Source: Rotaria socialis (Eukaryota > Rotifera > Eurotatoria > Philodinida > Philodinidae). Taken from it: a DNA stretch of 64,000 nucleotides. The translations under genes and the position numbers were made by a program. This document shows positions 51,630 to 63,645 of the stretch, piece after piece. The stretch's first letter is position 1. Every line of letters starts with the position of its first letter. The notes beneath the pieces were generated by a model that worked only from the letters and a program-made list of their open reading frames with translations, had not been told where the DNA came from and did no database searches. Where the stretch lies: the NCBI GenBank assembly GCA_905331475.1, contig CAJNYU010000755.1:80700-144699 (forward strand). Direction: 5' to 3'.

Positions 51630-53278
51630 GTTCTGTTCGAATTACTGTTCAACTAAAAATATGAACGAATATATAAAAATTATGCATCACAAATCATTAG
51701 CTATCTATTCGCTTTTTCTCGCATCACCATTCGAGCTCGTGTTTTCCAAACTGAATAAGGAAATAATATATGAACACGAATTTTACAAATCTGTAATCAA
51801 AAAATTCAGATTAGAGGGCAAAATAATTATTCTATAGTGTTACAGTATTGGCAAATATCATAATATTTGTTTCCTGCCTGCTTATATGAACCAGAGTGGA
51901 AAATTCGAGAGAAACATTTTTCATTGTGAAGAACACTGCGGTTCAAAAAGACATTATTGAAGTTTGATGCACAAACGATAGCGATGTTTATAAAATGAGA
52001 CATTCACGGAGTAAATGCCTCACGATACAGAAAAACTCATTAACTAACAGTTAATTTAATCCTCTTACCTTCAATTAGTATACTAAAGAATAAAACTCAT
52101 CAACATTGTTCTTATAATTAAAAAAAATGTGGAAAGTCAAAAGTTCGGAAACAAAAATCGAAATTCAAATGAGCAGTTAAGCCATTGGGAAAATAGTTTT
52201 CGCATGAGTGTTTATGTTCATCATAAACTATGCTTATAACATTTTTATGCCCCATCCAGTATGCAATGTTGACCCAATAATTTGGTCTTGTCTTGAGAAC
52301 ATTCATGGAATATTTCATGCCTATTTTGAAAAAACGTCTTCTACTTATATGATCTGTTGACGCTAATCTAATTTATAGAACATGATCATAGATATGAAAA
52401 ATGAAGCCTATATGGTTTGTCATAAGTGTTTTGTACTTTCTATTGAGATCATAAGCGCTATTCAGAAAGACATCAATAAAGGCAAAATGCCAGATGTAAT
52501 ATCAGCCAAATAAAATATCGACTTTTTAACAGCTGCGCGTTAGAAAAATGATCCGATGGTAACAGAAAAATATTTTATGTTGAATTTGAGCATTTGATTC
52601 GTTTAATCATCCTATATTCTAAAGATATCGTAGCGAATGAGCAATGGATGAGACTTTTATTTGGTTGTGTCCTTTTGATTATTGTGTAAGAAGTTTTAGT
52701 AACATCAATTCGCATAAAAATATACTTCATCATATTATTAGATGTTTGGATTTTATTATCGATTCCCTGTAATTTTTAAGTTTGTATTTACTTCGGGCAC
52801 TGAACATTTATCATGGTTGGCTTTTGTTGAATGAAGATAGCAATAGATAATTGATGGTCGTTTTCGGGACCAGTCTCAAATTTTGAGACTATTATTTTTT
52901 TCATGTAGGAATATAAATACGCAGTAACAAAAGATTTATTTTGTAAAATAGATGAAATGATCAGTTTTTATGTAGAATAACAGTAAAAAGTATCATTGGT
53001 ACCAATAAATTAATTAATTTGACAAGTATCCGAGATGAGAACAGGGCAGGGTCTATTGTAGACAGAGATGACCAGCTAGGATTCCTAAGCGGAGCAACTT
53101 TTTCAATCGAAACTGGAGTTCGAGTGGAGTCGCAACTTTCTTTTCTCTGTTGCTCCACCCATACGCTTCTTTTTCACTTAATTCCGGCATTAATTGATTT
53201 TTATCCGTGATTCATGAAAAAACCTTCAGCTGATTTTCATCAATATGTGTGAATTATAATACATTTCGTTCATCAAAG
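51630..53278. other. Intergenic, end of the core block
   Basis: AT-rich with no supportable gene. Marks the transition from the K2P locus to the accessory block at 53.3 kb. Confidence 0.3.
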
Positions 53279-54033
53279 GGTGTGGGTGTGGGTAAATGAT
53301 ACATGGAAATCCACACGCACACTCATCCTTATTGTATCGAATAAATATAACTGAGCACTCATTCTATTAATTGTGGCAATGAAATTAGCAATAATATACG
53401 AATATTCAAATAAAACCTCGAGCAGCCTTGAGCATTTTCTTCCAAACTACATCTTTCGATATCGTCCACATTTAGTGCAAAATCATTAGTAAATATACAT
53501 GACATTTGAAACAGTTTGCATCGTTACACTTCGTTTCAGGTACGCTATCCTCTGCGCTATAGTCATGTGTTCACTTCGTTACTAACTCCCATTATTCTAT
53601 TGCGTAACATTTTCCTCCCTATTTCTGTTCACTCATGCGTGATCGCTCTCTTGTGTATAAGCAGATGTAGCCGAAGGAAAAATACGGCTAGAGATGTTCA
53701 GATGACATAATATACCATCATGCCGGCCGGCAGAGGCGCTCACTCTCTCAATCCATCACAATATCATTGATATAATTGATGCCATTTTTGGCATGCAACT
53801 AAAATTAGAAAACAAGAATATCGATAATTGCCATTTATGCTACTTTTGTTGTTAACTTGTCGCCAAAGAAACTTGAAAGCATGTAACACTAAAATAATAA
53901 TTATTTATGTTCTCACGATACTCTTTCCATTACCATTTCCTTTTTAGCTATCTGCCGCGATTTTGAAACGCGTACTCGTATTCAAAAATTTGATTCCCTC
54001 ACACTTCTTCACTTTAGGAGAAACGAGTGTTAA
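53279..54033 (+). repeat. Dispersed repeat, copy B
   Basis: Reverse-orientation copy of 19392-20085. It begins with a G-rich hairpin (53279-53328: GGGTGTGGGTGTGGG ... CCACACGCACAC) and ends near AGGAGAAACGAGTGTT. Unlike copy A, it has no TIR element at that end. Differences are mostly substitutions with a few indels, one about 40-50 bp longer here around 53790-53850. Confidence 0.85.
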
Positions 54034-54215
54034 CAAAACAAAATGTGTAGACAAAAGAAGAAGTATTTTTCTTTTCTTGTTTAAATGGATGCTATCTGAT
54101 GGAGAGAAAAAAATATATCATTTCATTTGAATAGAAGGTCACTCATCGGCAGTCATAACTATTCGCTAACTAATATTGCAAAAAATACATTTCTTCTGAT
54201 TCTTAAACATAAAAT

Positions 54216-56905
54216 ATGCTGATTATCACTATTGCATTTCTACAATCATTTATTTCAATTACTAACCAACAACAATACCAGGTTGAATTTAAATTAACTT
54301 CTTTTGGCATGAAATTTCAATATCCTAATATTAGTGATCTTTATTCGGTTCAGTCAAATGTTTTTTCAACTATTCGCTGTGCCATGACCTGCTCAGTTGC
54401 GCAAGAATGTCAAACATTTGATTATGACACTTCATCTAATGTCTGCCGCCTATTTTCTATTTGGTCCTATCAAGGTACAATTGTTGCATCGACATCATCA
54501 ACTTCACGAGTGGGTTATATAGAACAAACAATTGGCCTTTATTCGTTATATGGGAAATCATGTAATTCGTCAAGTGATATCAATCGATATTTATTATGTA
54601 CAAGTGATAATCTTTGGTCCTGTCGAGCCCAACTGGTGTATAATGGATCAGTTTGTCAAAGTGATGTTGCCTATAGTTACACTACAGTAAGCTATCAACA
54701 AGAATGTTTACAGAATCAAACAATGGTATGGAATGGAACAAGTTGTTCACCAGGTAAGACAGAAGCAATGCGTTTTTATGAAAACTTTATTAGTAGATGG
54801 TCATCTAGTTCAAACATCACATAGAAAAATTTGGATAGTAACATGTACAACATAATAAGTAGGGTGTGGATGTGGATGTGGGTTTGGGGTGTGGGGGTAT
54901 ATAAGGAAGGCCCACACCCACACCCACACCCTTGATTACTGATTTGTACAGTGAAAAATCGATCAACGTCTACAACTGGAAAATACACATCGATCTACTA
55001 CCAAGATAAATATGCCGAGTTTTCTCAATATTATGTTGTGTTTAATCATACTAAGGGAACCAGAGTGAAGCTTTCAGATAGATAGAGGTAGTGTAAATGC
55101 GATTGTTAACTTCAACTAAACCGATATACTTAATTTCGAATAATTCAGAGCGGAGTTGACGATACTATATTAAAGTTCATTGTCACTGTTGCATTGTATC
55201 AGGCATTTCGACTAAGCTTTTTCTGCTGCTCTTTACTTTATAAATTAGGTATCGAATAACAGACGTATGCTTCTTACTGTCACAATTTATGTATTCTTCA
55301 AGGAGATGCTGCTTCTCAAAACAAATGCCTTTCTCTATTGTAACATACTTGCTTTTACTCTGATCACATTTTAGAATGAAATCTACTTTTCTTTTTATCG
55401 TCTACTACAGAGCCAAATAAGAAAGCTCTGATCAAAACCATTCAATAACATATCGAACTTGAAAGACACTTTTTTCGATTTAAACTATAGCTATCTATTG
55501 TTTTTCAACACTTCAATTGATCAGAACTTTCATACTCTATAATTTGGATTAGTATATGTAAAAATAAAAATATAAAGCTAGATCAATCTATAGCATACCG
55601 CGATCAATTTCGGTGGCGAACTTTCTTCAGATCGTGTTCGTACTACCTGCCATCTCGGCTCTCCGTACACGACAAACTTAATATCGAGTTAGCATGTTCA
55701 TGTCATTACACTGCCGAAATACTGTATCGAGTTTTATAGGAGTAAATAAATATTTCGTCTTTGTATAATTCTGTTGACAGCTGTCGTAACATCACTTAAT
55801 TGGAACGCCACTGGTATAACTGTAGCTGGTGTAACTGGCGTTTCTGGCAGCACTCCAAATAAACTAAATCAACCTTGGGGTTTAAATTTTGATCCCAACG
55901 GTACACTCTACATTGTAGATCAATATAACTTCAGAGTTCAGAAGTGGCTCAGAGGTGCCACCAATGGAACAACAGTAGCGGGGCAACCCAACAGCACTCT
56001 TGGCAACGGGCCTTCGCTTTTACAGACACCTCAAGGTGTTGTCGTCGATTCCAATAGAAATGTTTATGTGGCAGATACTTTTAATCACAGAGTTCAATTA
56101 TGGCCATATGGTGCTTCATCTGGTATAATGGTGGCCGGGACAGGTAGGAAACTATTTTTGTTCATAGTTCAGTGTAACAAAAGAAGTAAGAATATTTTAT
56201 TGACTGAATTTATTGTCCCAAATAATGATTTCATGTTTTGAAATAATGAACAACTTATATAACATATGAAGGTCTTCTATGCAATATACATACATAGTGT
56301 TTCTATTTCTGCTCACAGGTTATAGCGGTTCCGCAAACAATCAACTACATTTCCCTCGGGATATAACAAGGGATCCAACTACTGGCACATTGTACATATC
56401 GGATAATTGGAATCACCGGATTATGAGGTACCTTGTCAATGCATCGTCGGGTACTGTAGTTGCTGGAGGAAATGGACCAGGTACAAATAGTACACAGTTA
56501 AATTATCCGATGGGTATATATTTGGATGTAACATCAAATAGTCTATACATTGCCAATTATTATTCTAATAATATTGTTCGTTGGGTAATCGGCGCTACCA
56601 GTTGGACATTAGTTGCAGGTAATATCAACGGCATGAGTGGTAATTCGTCAACAATGCTGTTTTCTCCGTATGATGTTGAAATCGATTTCATGGGCAATAT
56701 TTACGTGACTGATACCTCTAATTATAGAATCCAGTTTTTTCAAGCTGGCTCAATGAATGGTACAACAGTAGCAGGCATTACTGGAGTTTCCGGTTCTGAC
56801 GCTTATCACTTTGTTTCCCCATATGCTCTAAAACTTGATTCTCAACTTAATTTGTACGTAACGGATTGTTTGAATCACAGAGTTCAAAAATTTTTACACT
56901 ACTGA
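54216..56905 (+). CDS. Secreted PAN/Apple-like + NHL-repeat protein
   Basis: Three exons (54216-54753, 55781-56143, 56319-56905) in phase 1 encode 495 aa. Residues 1-~17 are a signal peptide (MLIITIAFLQSFISIT). The first ~180 residues form a Cys-rich module resembling a PAN/Apple domain (RCAMTCSVAQECQTFDYD...CRLF, the C-x3-C-x5-C-x-x-F pattern). The rest is a beta-propeller of about six NHL units, each with a (L/V)YI-x-D-x-x-N-x-R(V/I) core (LYIVDQYNFRVQKW, VYVADTFNHRVQLW, LYISDNWNHRIMRY, IYVTDTSNYRIQFF, LYVTDCLNHRVQKF). Many Asn-x-Ser/Thr sites fit secretion. NHL proteins of this type are numerous in bdelloids; ligand unknown. Intron 1 is 1.03 kb and contains a G-rich hairpin. Confidence 0.85.
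54861..54933. repeat. TGTGGG-type hairpin inside the PAN-NHL intron
   Basis: Left arm AGGGTGTGGATGTGGATGTG extends into GGGTTTGGGGTGTGGGGG; right arm is CCCACACCCACACCCACACC. The short loop is TATATAAGGAAGG-like. The longest and most regular hairpin in the window, within intron 1 of the PAN-NHL gene. Confidence 0.8.
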
Positions 56906-57959
56906 AAGACAATAATCTCATTATCTATTCATGCACTCAAAAAAATTGAATTTTTCTCATTCAAACTTTAATATATGATTTATGAAATAAAAAATACGCT
57001 TTTCTCTCGAATTCTATCATTGAACTTTACCACCGCTCTCATGAGCTCTAAAAATCCTCAAAGCATACAATGTTCGGTATGGGTGTGGACAGAAGGCGAG
57101 TCACACTTCATGTTCATCCCGAGACCCACATTGGCACCCTCATATTTTTCTCAATCTCAATGTACGAATATTTAAATATATTATCTTGAAATGTTAAGGA
57201 AACACATTTATAGTGAATTGTATTGTGATCACTGATGAACAGAAATAAATATTTATTTATAAGCTTAAAGTATAACGAATACAAGATCCATGCATAATGC
57301 AAACATTTACAATATTACAGCAGATAAAGCGTGGTTATTTAGTTTAGATATCGAAAAACAAAGAATTGACCACAAAATATTTTTCTCCGCTACAATCAGA
57401 TAAATTAACAGATTAAAATATCTGAAGGAAGTAGAAATTAAAGACAGAAAAATGGTTCGCTTTTTTATGTCGCTGATTCAATTTATCAATGGCCAGTATG
57501 CTAAATTACGGTCAAGTTAATTTTTCTTATAATCAATTAATTGATTATATAAAAATGATAAAATACAAAAAAACCAGAGACAGGAGGATACTTGTCATAA
57601 AATTCAAGTATTTCAATTATAACTCTAATCCTATTCGAGATTAGCCTGTAACTCAATAGGATTAATTTATTCATATTATGGAAGTTTAAAAAACAATTTC
57701 ACACACTTTTCTTATATGGACTTGAGGGTGTGGGTACGTATGAATGCTAGACGATCAGACTCCCACTCAGTTACTTTTTTCTCATCAAAAATGTTTTTTT
57801 TCTATTGCATTAAAAGGTGTGCTTTTCACGTGTAAAAGCGCCATTTTTTCTTTTCTTGTCGGAGTGGATATCAATTGTCAAAACCTCATTCATTTTTTTC
57901 TTCAATTCTAAAATAAATTCTCACATTGCCAACTTAGTTGGCTAAAGTTCTTGTGTTAA
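56906..57959. other. Intergenic with decayed G-rich repeats
   Basis: Contains a weak inverted repeat at 57074-57148 (ATGGGTGTGG ... CCCACATTGGCACCCTC) and a half-decayed hairpin starting at 57722 (TTGAGGGTGTGGGTACG). No gene supported. Confidence 0.4.
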
Positions 57960-58282
57960 ATGTATAAACCAAAAAACACTGTGAAATGTAGTGGATGTTC
58001 GCAAGATTTCTCTCTCAATCGCATTAATGAGCATCATAATGAATTGAGTGAACAGTTAGGTACAATTGAAAATGATTGTAATGGGTTCAAAATTGAAGTC
58101 GAAGGATAAAAGTTCGAGTCAGAGGAACATGAATTACTGGCACAAATCGATGAAGGGGAACGGGAATCAGTTGAAACGATTCGACAAGTGGCAACAGATA
58201 CTCGGCAGGAACGCTCATCATGCGCCATCACATTTGCCACTAATATCGATCTTAAATTGAAAGAATTGACAGAGCAACTTGA
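57960..58282 (+). pseudogene. B-box/coiled-coil gene relic of bdelloid type
   Basis: Frame from ATG 57960 begins with a zinc-knuckle start (KCSGCSQDFSLNRINEHHNEL) and a helical segment (LSEQLGTIEND). It meets TAA at 58107-58109, then stays open in the same frame through charged heptad-like helix (ESVETIRQVATDTRQE, LKLKELTEQL). Coding resemblance stops exactly where the GAGGGTGTGGGTG hairpin begins (58281). The layout matches the short B-box plus coiled-coil proteins common in bdelloid genomes. Only the N-terminal part is present, with an internal stop, so it is probably non-functional. If the TAA were in an intron I would expect splice sites; none is convincing. Confidence 0.55.
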
Positions 58283-58332
58283 GGGTGTGGGTGTGGGTTG
58301 GGTGAAGAGCACAACACCCACACCCACATCCT
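58281..58332. repeat. TGTGGG-type hairpin at the end of the B-box relic
   Basis: Left arm GAGGGTGTGGGTGTGGG, right arm AACACCCACACCCACATCC, loop about 16 bp. Its left border coincides with the loss of coding similarity of the relic. Confidence 0.8.
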
Positions 58333-58516
58333 AGTTCTTTCAAATATCTATCGTTTAACTTAAACATCAAGAAAAAATTCTTTAATATCTCGTATTCGAT
58401 TGTTCTTCATCATTATTGGATTGGACCAAAATTACTTTATTAAAATTATAAAATTGTTCAACGAATTTGAAAAAAGTTCGCTTCTTTTGTTTTTCTATTA
58501 GAAAGAAATAAAATAA

Positions 58517-58756
58517 ATTTTATATAAAGATGTTAATTCCTTAAAACGTATTGATTATTTAATATTAGAACAATGTCGTTATGATATTTGTGTTGGAGCT
58601 CCAGTTGTTCTATTATTTGCATTACCAATAATTGACTATAGTGCACCTCTAATTGCAATTATCCCTCCAAAATATCTTCCATCAACATTAATTATGTCTA
58701 AACAAGAGGTTTCTTTTTATAATAAAATATATTCTTATTATAAAAAGATAAAATAA
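58517..58756 (+). pseudogene. Possible exon fragment, unknown protein
   Basis: A frame with no initiating ATG near its start reads through EQCRYDICVGAPVVLLFALP and IAIIPPKYLPSTLI. The mix of residues is less biased than expected from AT-rich noise. It may be an internal exon followed by a GTTTCT donor, but no partner exon could be confirmed. Not recognised. Confidence 0.2.
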
Positions 58757-59656
58757 AATGTTTGATTGAATTGTTCAGAGATGATGCACACGCATCATCA
58801 TTAATTATTGAATTCATTAATTAAATATAGCCAAAATCAATACGATTGTGAAAGAATCCATGATTTATATCAATGATACAATTTATAAATGAAGTAAACA
58901 AATCTATATTGATTTTAGTTTTTATTTTAAACATCTATAAGCAATTCTAATTCTAAGTCTCAAGAAACGTCAAAGTTAATTGTACATTTATCAAATCGAT
59001 CATTAAGAAAAATCTTTTAATTTTTTTTCAAGAGAAAAGCAAGCATTTTTTATGAATTTTATTAAAGATTTCCGAAATGAATATAATTCAAACTTGAATC
59101 GTTTTGTTTTTAAATTTATCCTTGTGATAATAATTGATCAGTCACAAAAGCGTTTCCTGAAACTTGATAAAAAAACAGTTTTGTTCAAATGATATTCTTG
59201 TAAAAAAATCTGTTTAAACAAAAATATATTTCTTTCTATAATAAAACTAATTTGATAAAATAATTATTTCATTTTGAATTAAGATAAAGACAATGAAATA
59301 ATTGTAGAAATCGGTCTGAAAAAGATTCAAGAAATTCAATAGATCTACATTATTATCTAATAATTATCTATTAGAGATGAAAACAAATAAATATTCTTGC
59401 TTAAAATATTGAAATAAGAGAACATTTTTTATAAAAATCTATTCTCTATAGATGTTTCTTTTATGAAATGAATAGAAAATAAATGATTAGAGAAAAACGA
59501 ATTTTTTTTATTCTAAGAATAAATTTTAAAAAAAGGTTTATTAACAGGTTTCAAATATGAATGATCGTTTTAAATTAATAATGTCACCGATTGAAAAAAT
59601 GAGTCTATTATTTAATAAAAATATTCATTTATCATCAACCAATTATAAATACTTAT

Positions 59657-59744
59657 GAGCGTGGGTGTGACTGTGACTGTCACTACGGGTTTTGACTTTT
59701 GGATGTTTTTGTAACAGCCAACAACCGCAGCCACCCGCACCCTC
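59657..59744. repeat. TGTGGG-type hairpin (diverged)
   Basis: Left arm GAGCGTGGGTGTGACTGTG, right arm CAGCCACCCGCACCCTC, with a ~45-bp loop. Confidence 0.6.
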
Positions 59745-59876
59745 AAGATCATGTATTGACCACCAATTTGATAGAATTCATTGATTATGATGGCAATTCA
59801 GCATATCCACACCCACACACCATATTTTTATTACAAGTTACTTTTCTTTGCTAACAGCAGTGGGTTGTCACGTGTG

Positions 59877-59909
59877 TTAGCGTCAGTAGATGGCACTCAC
59901 TGACGCTAA
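59877..59909. repeat. Perfect 11-bp inverted repeat
   Basis: TTAGCGTCAGT ... ACTGACGCTAA separated by an 11-bp loop, about 420 bp upstream of the ART-LRR start codon. Could be a regulatory hairpin or a transposon end pair; no function assigned. Confidence 0.6.
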
Positions 59910-60330
59910 ACGTTTATTCGTGTTATCTGTTGTTATGATCTCTATTTTGATTTGTTACGTAATATTTTCGACTATGACTAATCCTCGTGATTGATTTTCG
60001 TTCGCTATTGCGCAGTTGTTGATGTTCTATCGTATCGAATACTCGATACTTAATATATTCTATATATGATACGACGACAAAACCTATTATTGAAACATGT
60101 TTAGCTCTCTATTTTTGGCAGACTAAATATTAGTTCTACCATTGCTACATAATCCCCAAAACGAGAGCTAACAACGTGTATGCTTGGTTATGTTACTATC
60201 GTTCTCTTTCGTATTTCAATAAAAAGAAGAAACGTGTGCATGTGAAACTTGTAAAAGCAAAGGAAAAAGAAATCGGTATATTTCATAGCAATCACAAGTT
60301 GAAAACATTCGTCAAAACACCAGTAACATA

Positions 60331-61954
60331 ATGGCAGCAAAGTATGCTTGTCCTGACGAAGCAGACAACAAACACGATCGTTTTTTGGACGTAGATCATG
60401 AACCTCGAAGAATGCTACAACCCATTGAAGGATATCAAAAACTACCACTACTTACGTTAGAGAAAGCGGTTGAACCGATTGTATTTTGTTGTCCTGACAT
60501 TATGCGGCGTGCCTTTGTAGCTATGTCGAACTGTGAAAATCCAGCTGATGGATTAGATCAAAATGAATCAGCCGCGATTTTTCTCTACACGATGGAATGG
60601 GAACCAATAGAAGAATGCCTTTATTATGCTCTTAATAAAACATTACGTACTGAAAATCGACAAAAACTGAAACCTTGGTATTCTTATTTGAAACTAATTC
60701 TTAGTGCACTCCAGAAACTTCCACCACAGAAACTAACAATATGGCGTGGTGTTACACTCGATCTCAGTCAACAATATGAAATTGGAAAGCTCTACGTATG
60801 GTGGGTATTCTCATCATGCGCTCGGTCTACTTCTGTTCTTGAATCGGAGCAATTTCTTGGTAAAAATGGCCCACGAACTTTGTTCAATATTGAATGTCAA
60901 AATGGAAAAAAAAATTCGATCACATTTATATATTGATGTCGAAGATGAAATTCTTCTTTTACCTGCAACACAATTCGAAGTTATTAGTAAACTAAAACCT
61001 TCGATTGATCTTCAAATTATTCATTTGAAACAAGTTGATTCGCCATTTCCTCTTATTGAACTACCTATAAAGAATATGACCACGAGCCAGACATCTCATT
61101 GCGAGAAAGACGAGGAACAGGTATCTTGCACTTATCAAAATGATAAACTTGAAAAGCTAATTTGTTCAATGACTAATGACGTTGATCTTGAAGGACAAGG
61201 ATTAATCGATAATGACATTCCGATTGTTATAAAGCTAGCTATTAATGATAGGAAATGTTTGTATCTCAATCTTAATACAAACAAAATCACGGACGAAAGA
61301 GCTCAATATCTTGCAGAGATGCTTGCGTCGAACCCGTCGTTATCAATATTACAAATAACAGGAAATCAAATTACGGATACTGGTGTTCATTGGATCACTC
61401 AGGCACTACGCAATAACACCAAATTAACTTACCTCAGTCTCACCAACAATAAAATGACTCACAAAGGGGCACAGTTTCTAGCCAACGCACTACAAGCAAA
61501 CTCGTCACTAAATCGCCTTTGCATAGGTAACAATCCCATCGGTGATACCGGTGTTCAATATATTGCCGAAGTTTTAAGTAAAAATAGAGTGATAAAAGTT
61601 CTTCACATCGGTTTGTGCCAAATATCTGATAAGGGAATGATTTATTTGGCTGAAATGCTTAAACAGAATGACACTCTCGCTGGTCTTCGTCTGAGCACCA
61701 ATCCTCTAACAGACAACGGAGTAAATGTGATAATGGATGCCTTGTGCAACAACCATGAACTAAGTGAATTGAATGTCGAGTGCGGAGAAATGACCGGAAA
61801 ATGCATGAAAGATATACAAAACATGTTAAAACACAACAAAACATTAATTAAATTAAATGTACTTCAAAAATTATTCACAAATCAAGAGCAAGATCAACTT
61901 CGATCGACGGCAACCACAATAGCAAATTGTCAAATTCACTTCCGTGCAGACTAA
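60331..61954 (+). pseudogene. ADP-ribosyltransferase-LRR gene with a one-base frameshift
   Basis: ATG at 60331. The first frame (60331-60936) covers the helical lead-in and the first part of an ART domain, with R139 in IWRGVTLDLS and a VFSSCARSTSVL serine region. At an A9 run (60906-60914) the frame shifts by one base. The downstream frame continues with the E-x-E motif (EDEILLLP) and then about seven RNI-type leucine-rich repeats (LYLNLNTNKITDERAQYL, LSLTNNKMTHKGAQFLANAL) to the stop at 61954. Intact, the product would be about 540 aa, intronless: NAD-dependent transferase plus LRR recognition scaffold. The shift may be a sequencing or haplotype indel in a homopolymer rather than true decay. 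All LRRs remain open, which favours a functional or very young gene. Confidence 0.8.
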
Positions 61955-63208
61955 CAACCAACTGAAAGAAAGAGTGAGATATTTTTCCTTCCATCGACAA
62001 AAATTGCATTTTTTTATTTATTGTAACATCATTGACAGAATTCACTTTAAGCGTACGTGTTTCACTGTGAGCACTGAAATAGAAATCTCTTCTCTAAAAA
62101 CGACTTATACTGCTGAAAAAAGGGATATAAGTATAGGTATGAGTTTCGATGTTATTTTTCTTCATATGTCAATGACACCCTCAACAATATATCAGTCTAC
62201 CAGAGATGTGCATCGATTACTTGCGATGGGAAGGATGGAGCGCATTCCTCTCTCTGTGATAAAAATGGCTCATATTTTAATAACCACTTCGCACGTCTTT
62301 AATATACGAAATGGCATCTATATTATTATAGTTTAACTATGTGATCAGTAAAAATGTTTTTGGATCGAGCCTATAAAATATTATCATTTACAAATAAAAA
62401 GCTGAATAAAAGCAAATTCTATACATCGATCAAAAAATCCGATTCTTAATAGTCTAATTTGATGAGTTCCGTTTTGCTGGAATACGGCATAAACATGTCT
62501 GAAAAAAATGCCCACATTTTTGCTTTCGCTCATTTCAATGCATATACAGACCTGTAGCTCCTTGCAAACGAAAACATTTACCACTTCAACAATCAATTAT
62601 ACTCAAATTCCGTTCCCAGAAAGACATAAAAGGTAATATTATATTAATTGTTAAATCAATATGTAAAATCGAAGAAACGAAAGAATCTACTATTGAAAAT
62701 AAATAGAATCGACGTTCAATACAATTTACTTGTTAGTCATCTGTATAGTACAAGACAAGAGTCCTATACTTTTCACGTTGTTCAATGTACTACAGATTTA
62801 TCCACAAAAAAATCGATGAAACCTGACGAATCAACAGATTGCCCATTCTATCAATTCTATCAAAATCAGAGTTTATGAGTTTCTCATTTTAGGTCTCTTA
62901 TGGGGCCACACTGACAAATTTCTCATGAAAATACTATTTAATATAAGAAACCTTCAATCTTCTGTTTCATTATATGGCCTTGGTCTATATTAAAACATAT
63001 AGAATTTTCGATCTTCATGAAACTAGGGTACATCTGCTAGTTGATAGATCAAAAATAAACGAAAAGAAAGAAATATAAAATGCATGATTGGGTAAGATTT
63101 TCTATGCATTCGGTTTTCTTGTAGCGATCAATCAGTCACTTATTCTATACAGGTAGCACTAGTTAAAAACGATACTATTCGTTGTTGCGTCATTGTTTTA
63201 TGTTTTAG
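61955..63208. other. Intergenic, upstream of the cupredoxin exon
   Basis: AT-rich. Frame 61944-62336 (+) is unsupported. The cupredoxin gene's first exon may lie near 63080-63200 but could not be fixed. Confidence 0.35.
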
Positions 63209-63645
63209 TCAATGTTGTAACGTATTCTGTCACTTTGATTGCAGCCGTACAGAATTTTACTTGCCCTCAAGGAAACCTAATGTTCGTCAATGCGAATCTC
63301 GCATTGAATGGTAGTACTAGTCCAAATTTAAATTTGAACGTCCACAATCAATTAATATTCAATTTGACCACAAACGTTTCGATTCATCCGTTATTAATCT
63401 GCCAAAATAGTTCCATACCTCACTTTTGTCAAGGAGCCAATGGCGCCAATGCACTTAGTACTCCAATTACTCTAGCAGGTGCTAGTATTTCTATTACTTT
63501 CACTAATGCTGGTATTTATAAGTATGGGTGCAAAAATCATCCGGGAATGGGCGCTATGATTAATGTCACATCAACATCTGGTACTAGAAATAAATTATCT
63601 GGATGGTTTTTACTCATCACGTTAATCGCAACTATTTTCATCTAA
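63209..63645 (+). CDS. Secreted, probably GPI-anchored cupredoxin-like protein (first exon unresolved)
   Basis: The exon begins after TTTTAG at 63208; the open frame further upstream starts only at TTG, so the initiator exon is missing from my model. The visible part begins with a hydrophobic stretch (VTYSVTLIAAV) consistent with a signal peptide. A plastocyanin/azurin-like fold follows: FNLTTNVSIHPLLI carries the first Cu-ligand His, and GIYKYGCKNHPGMGAMINV carries the Cys, His and Met ligands of a type I blue-copper site. All four ligands are present. The end (SGTRNKLSGWFLLITLIATIFI region) is a small-residue spacer plus hydrophobic tail, as in GPI-anchor signals. Suggested role is electron transfer or copper binding at the cell surface. 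Such cupredoxins are rare in animals, so horizontal origin is worth testing. Confidence 0.75.

Larger units (their letters stand above)
58333..60330. other. AT-rich accessory DNA with possible gene fragments
   Basis: Mostly AT-rich. An exon-like open stretch at 58517-58756 is listed separately. A G-rich hairpin lies at 59657-59744 and a short perfect palindrome at 59877-59909. No complete gene. Confidence 0.35.

Noticed and set aside
61944-62336. 130-codon frame after the ART-LRR stop
   Set aside because: Overlaps the gene's 3' end in another frame, starts at a chance codon and has no recognisable domain.
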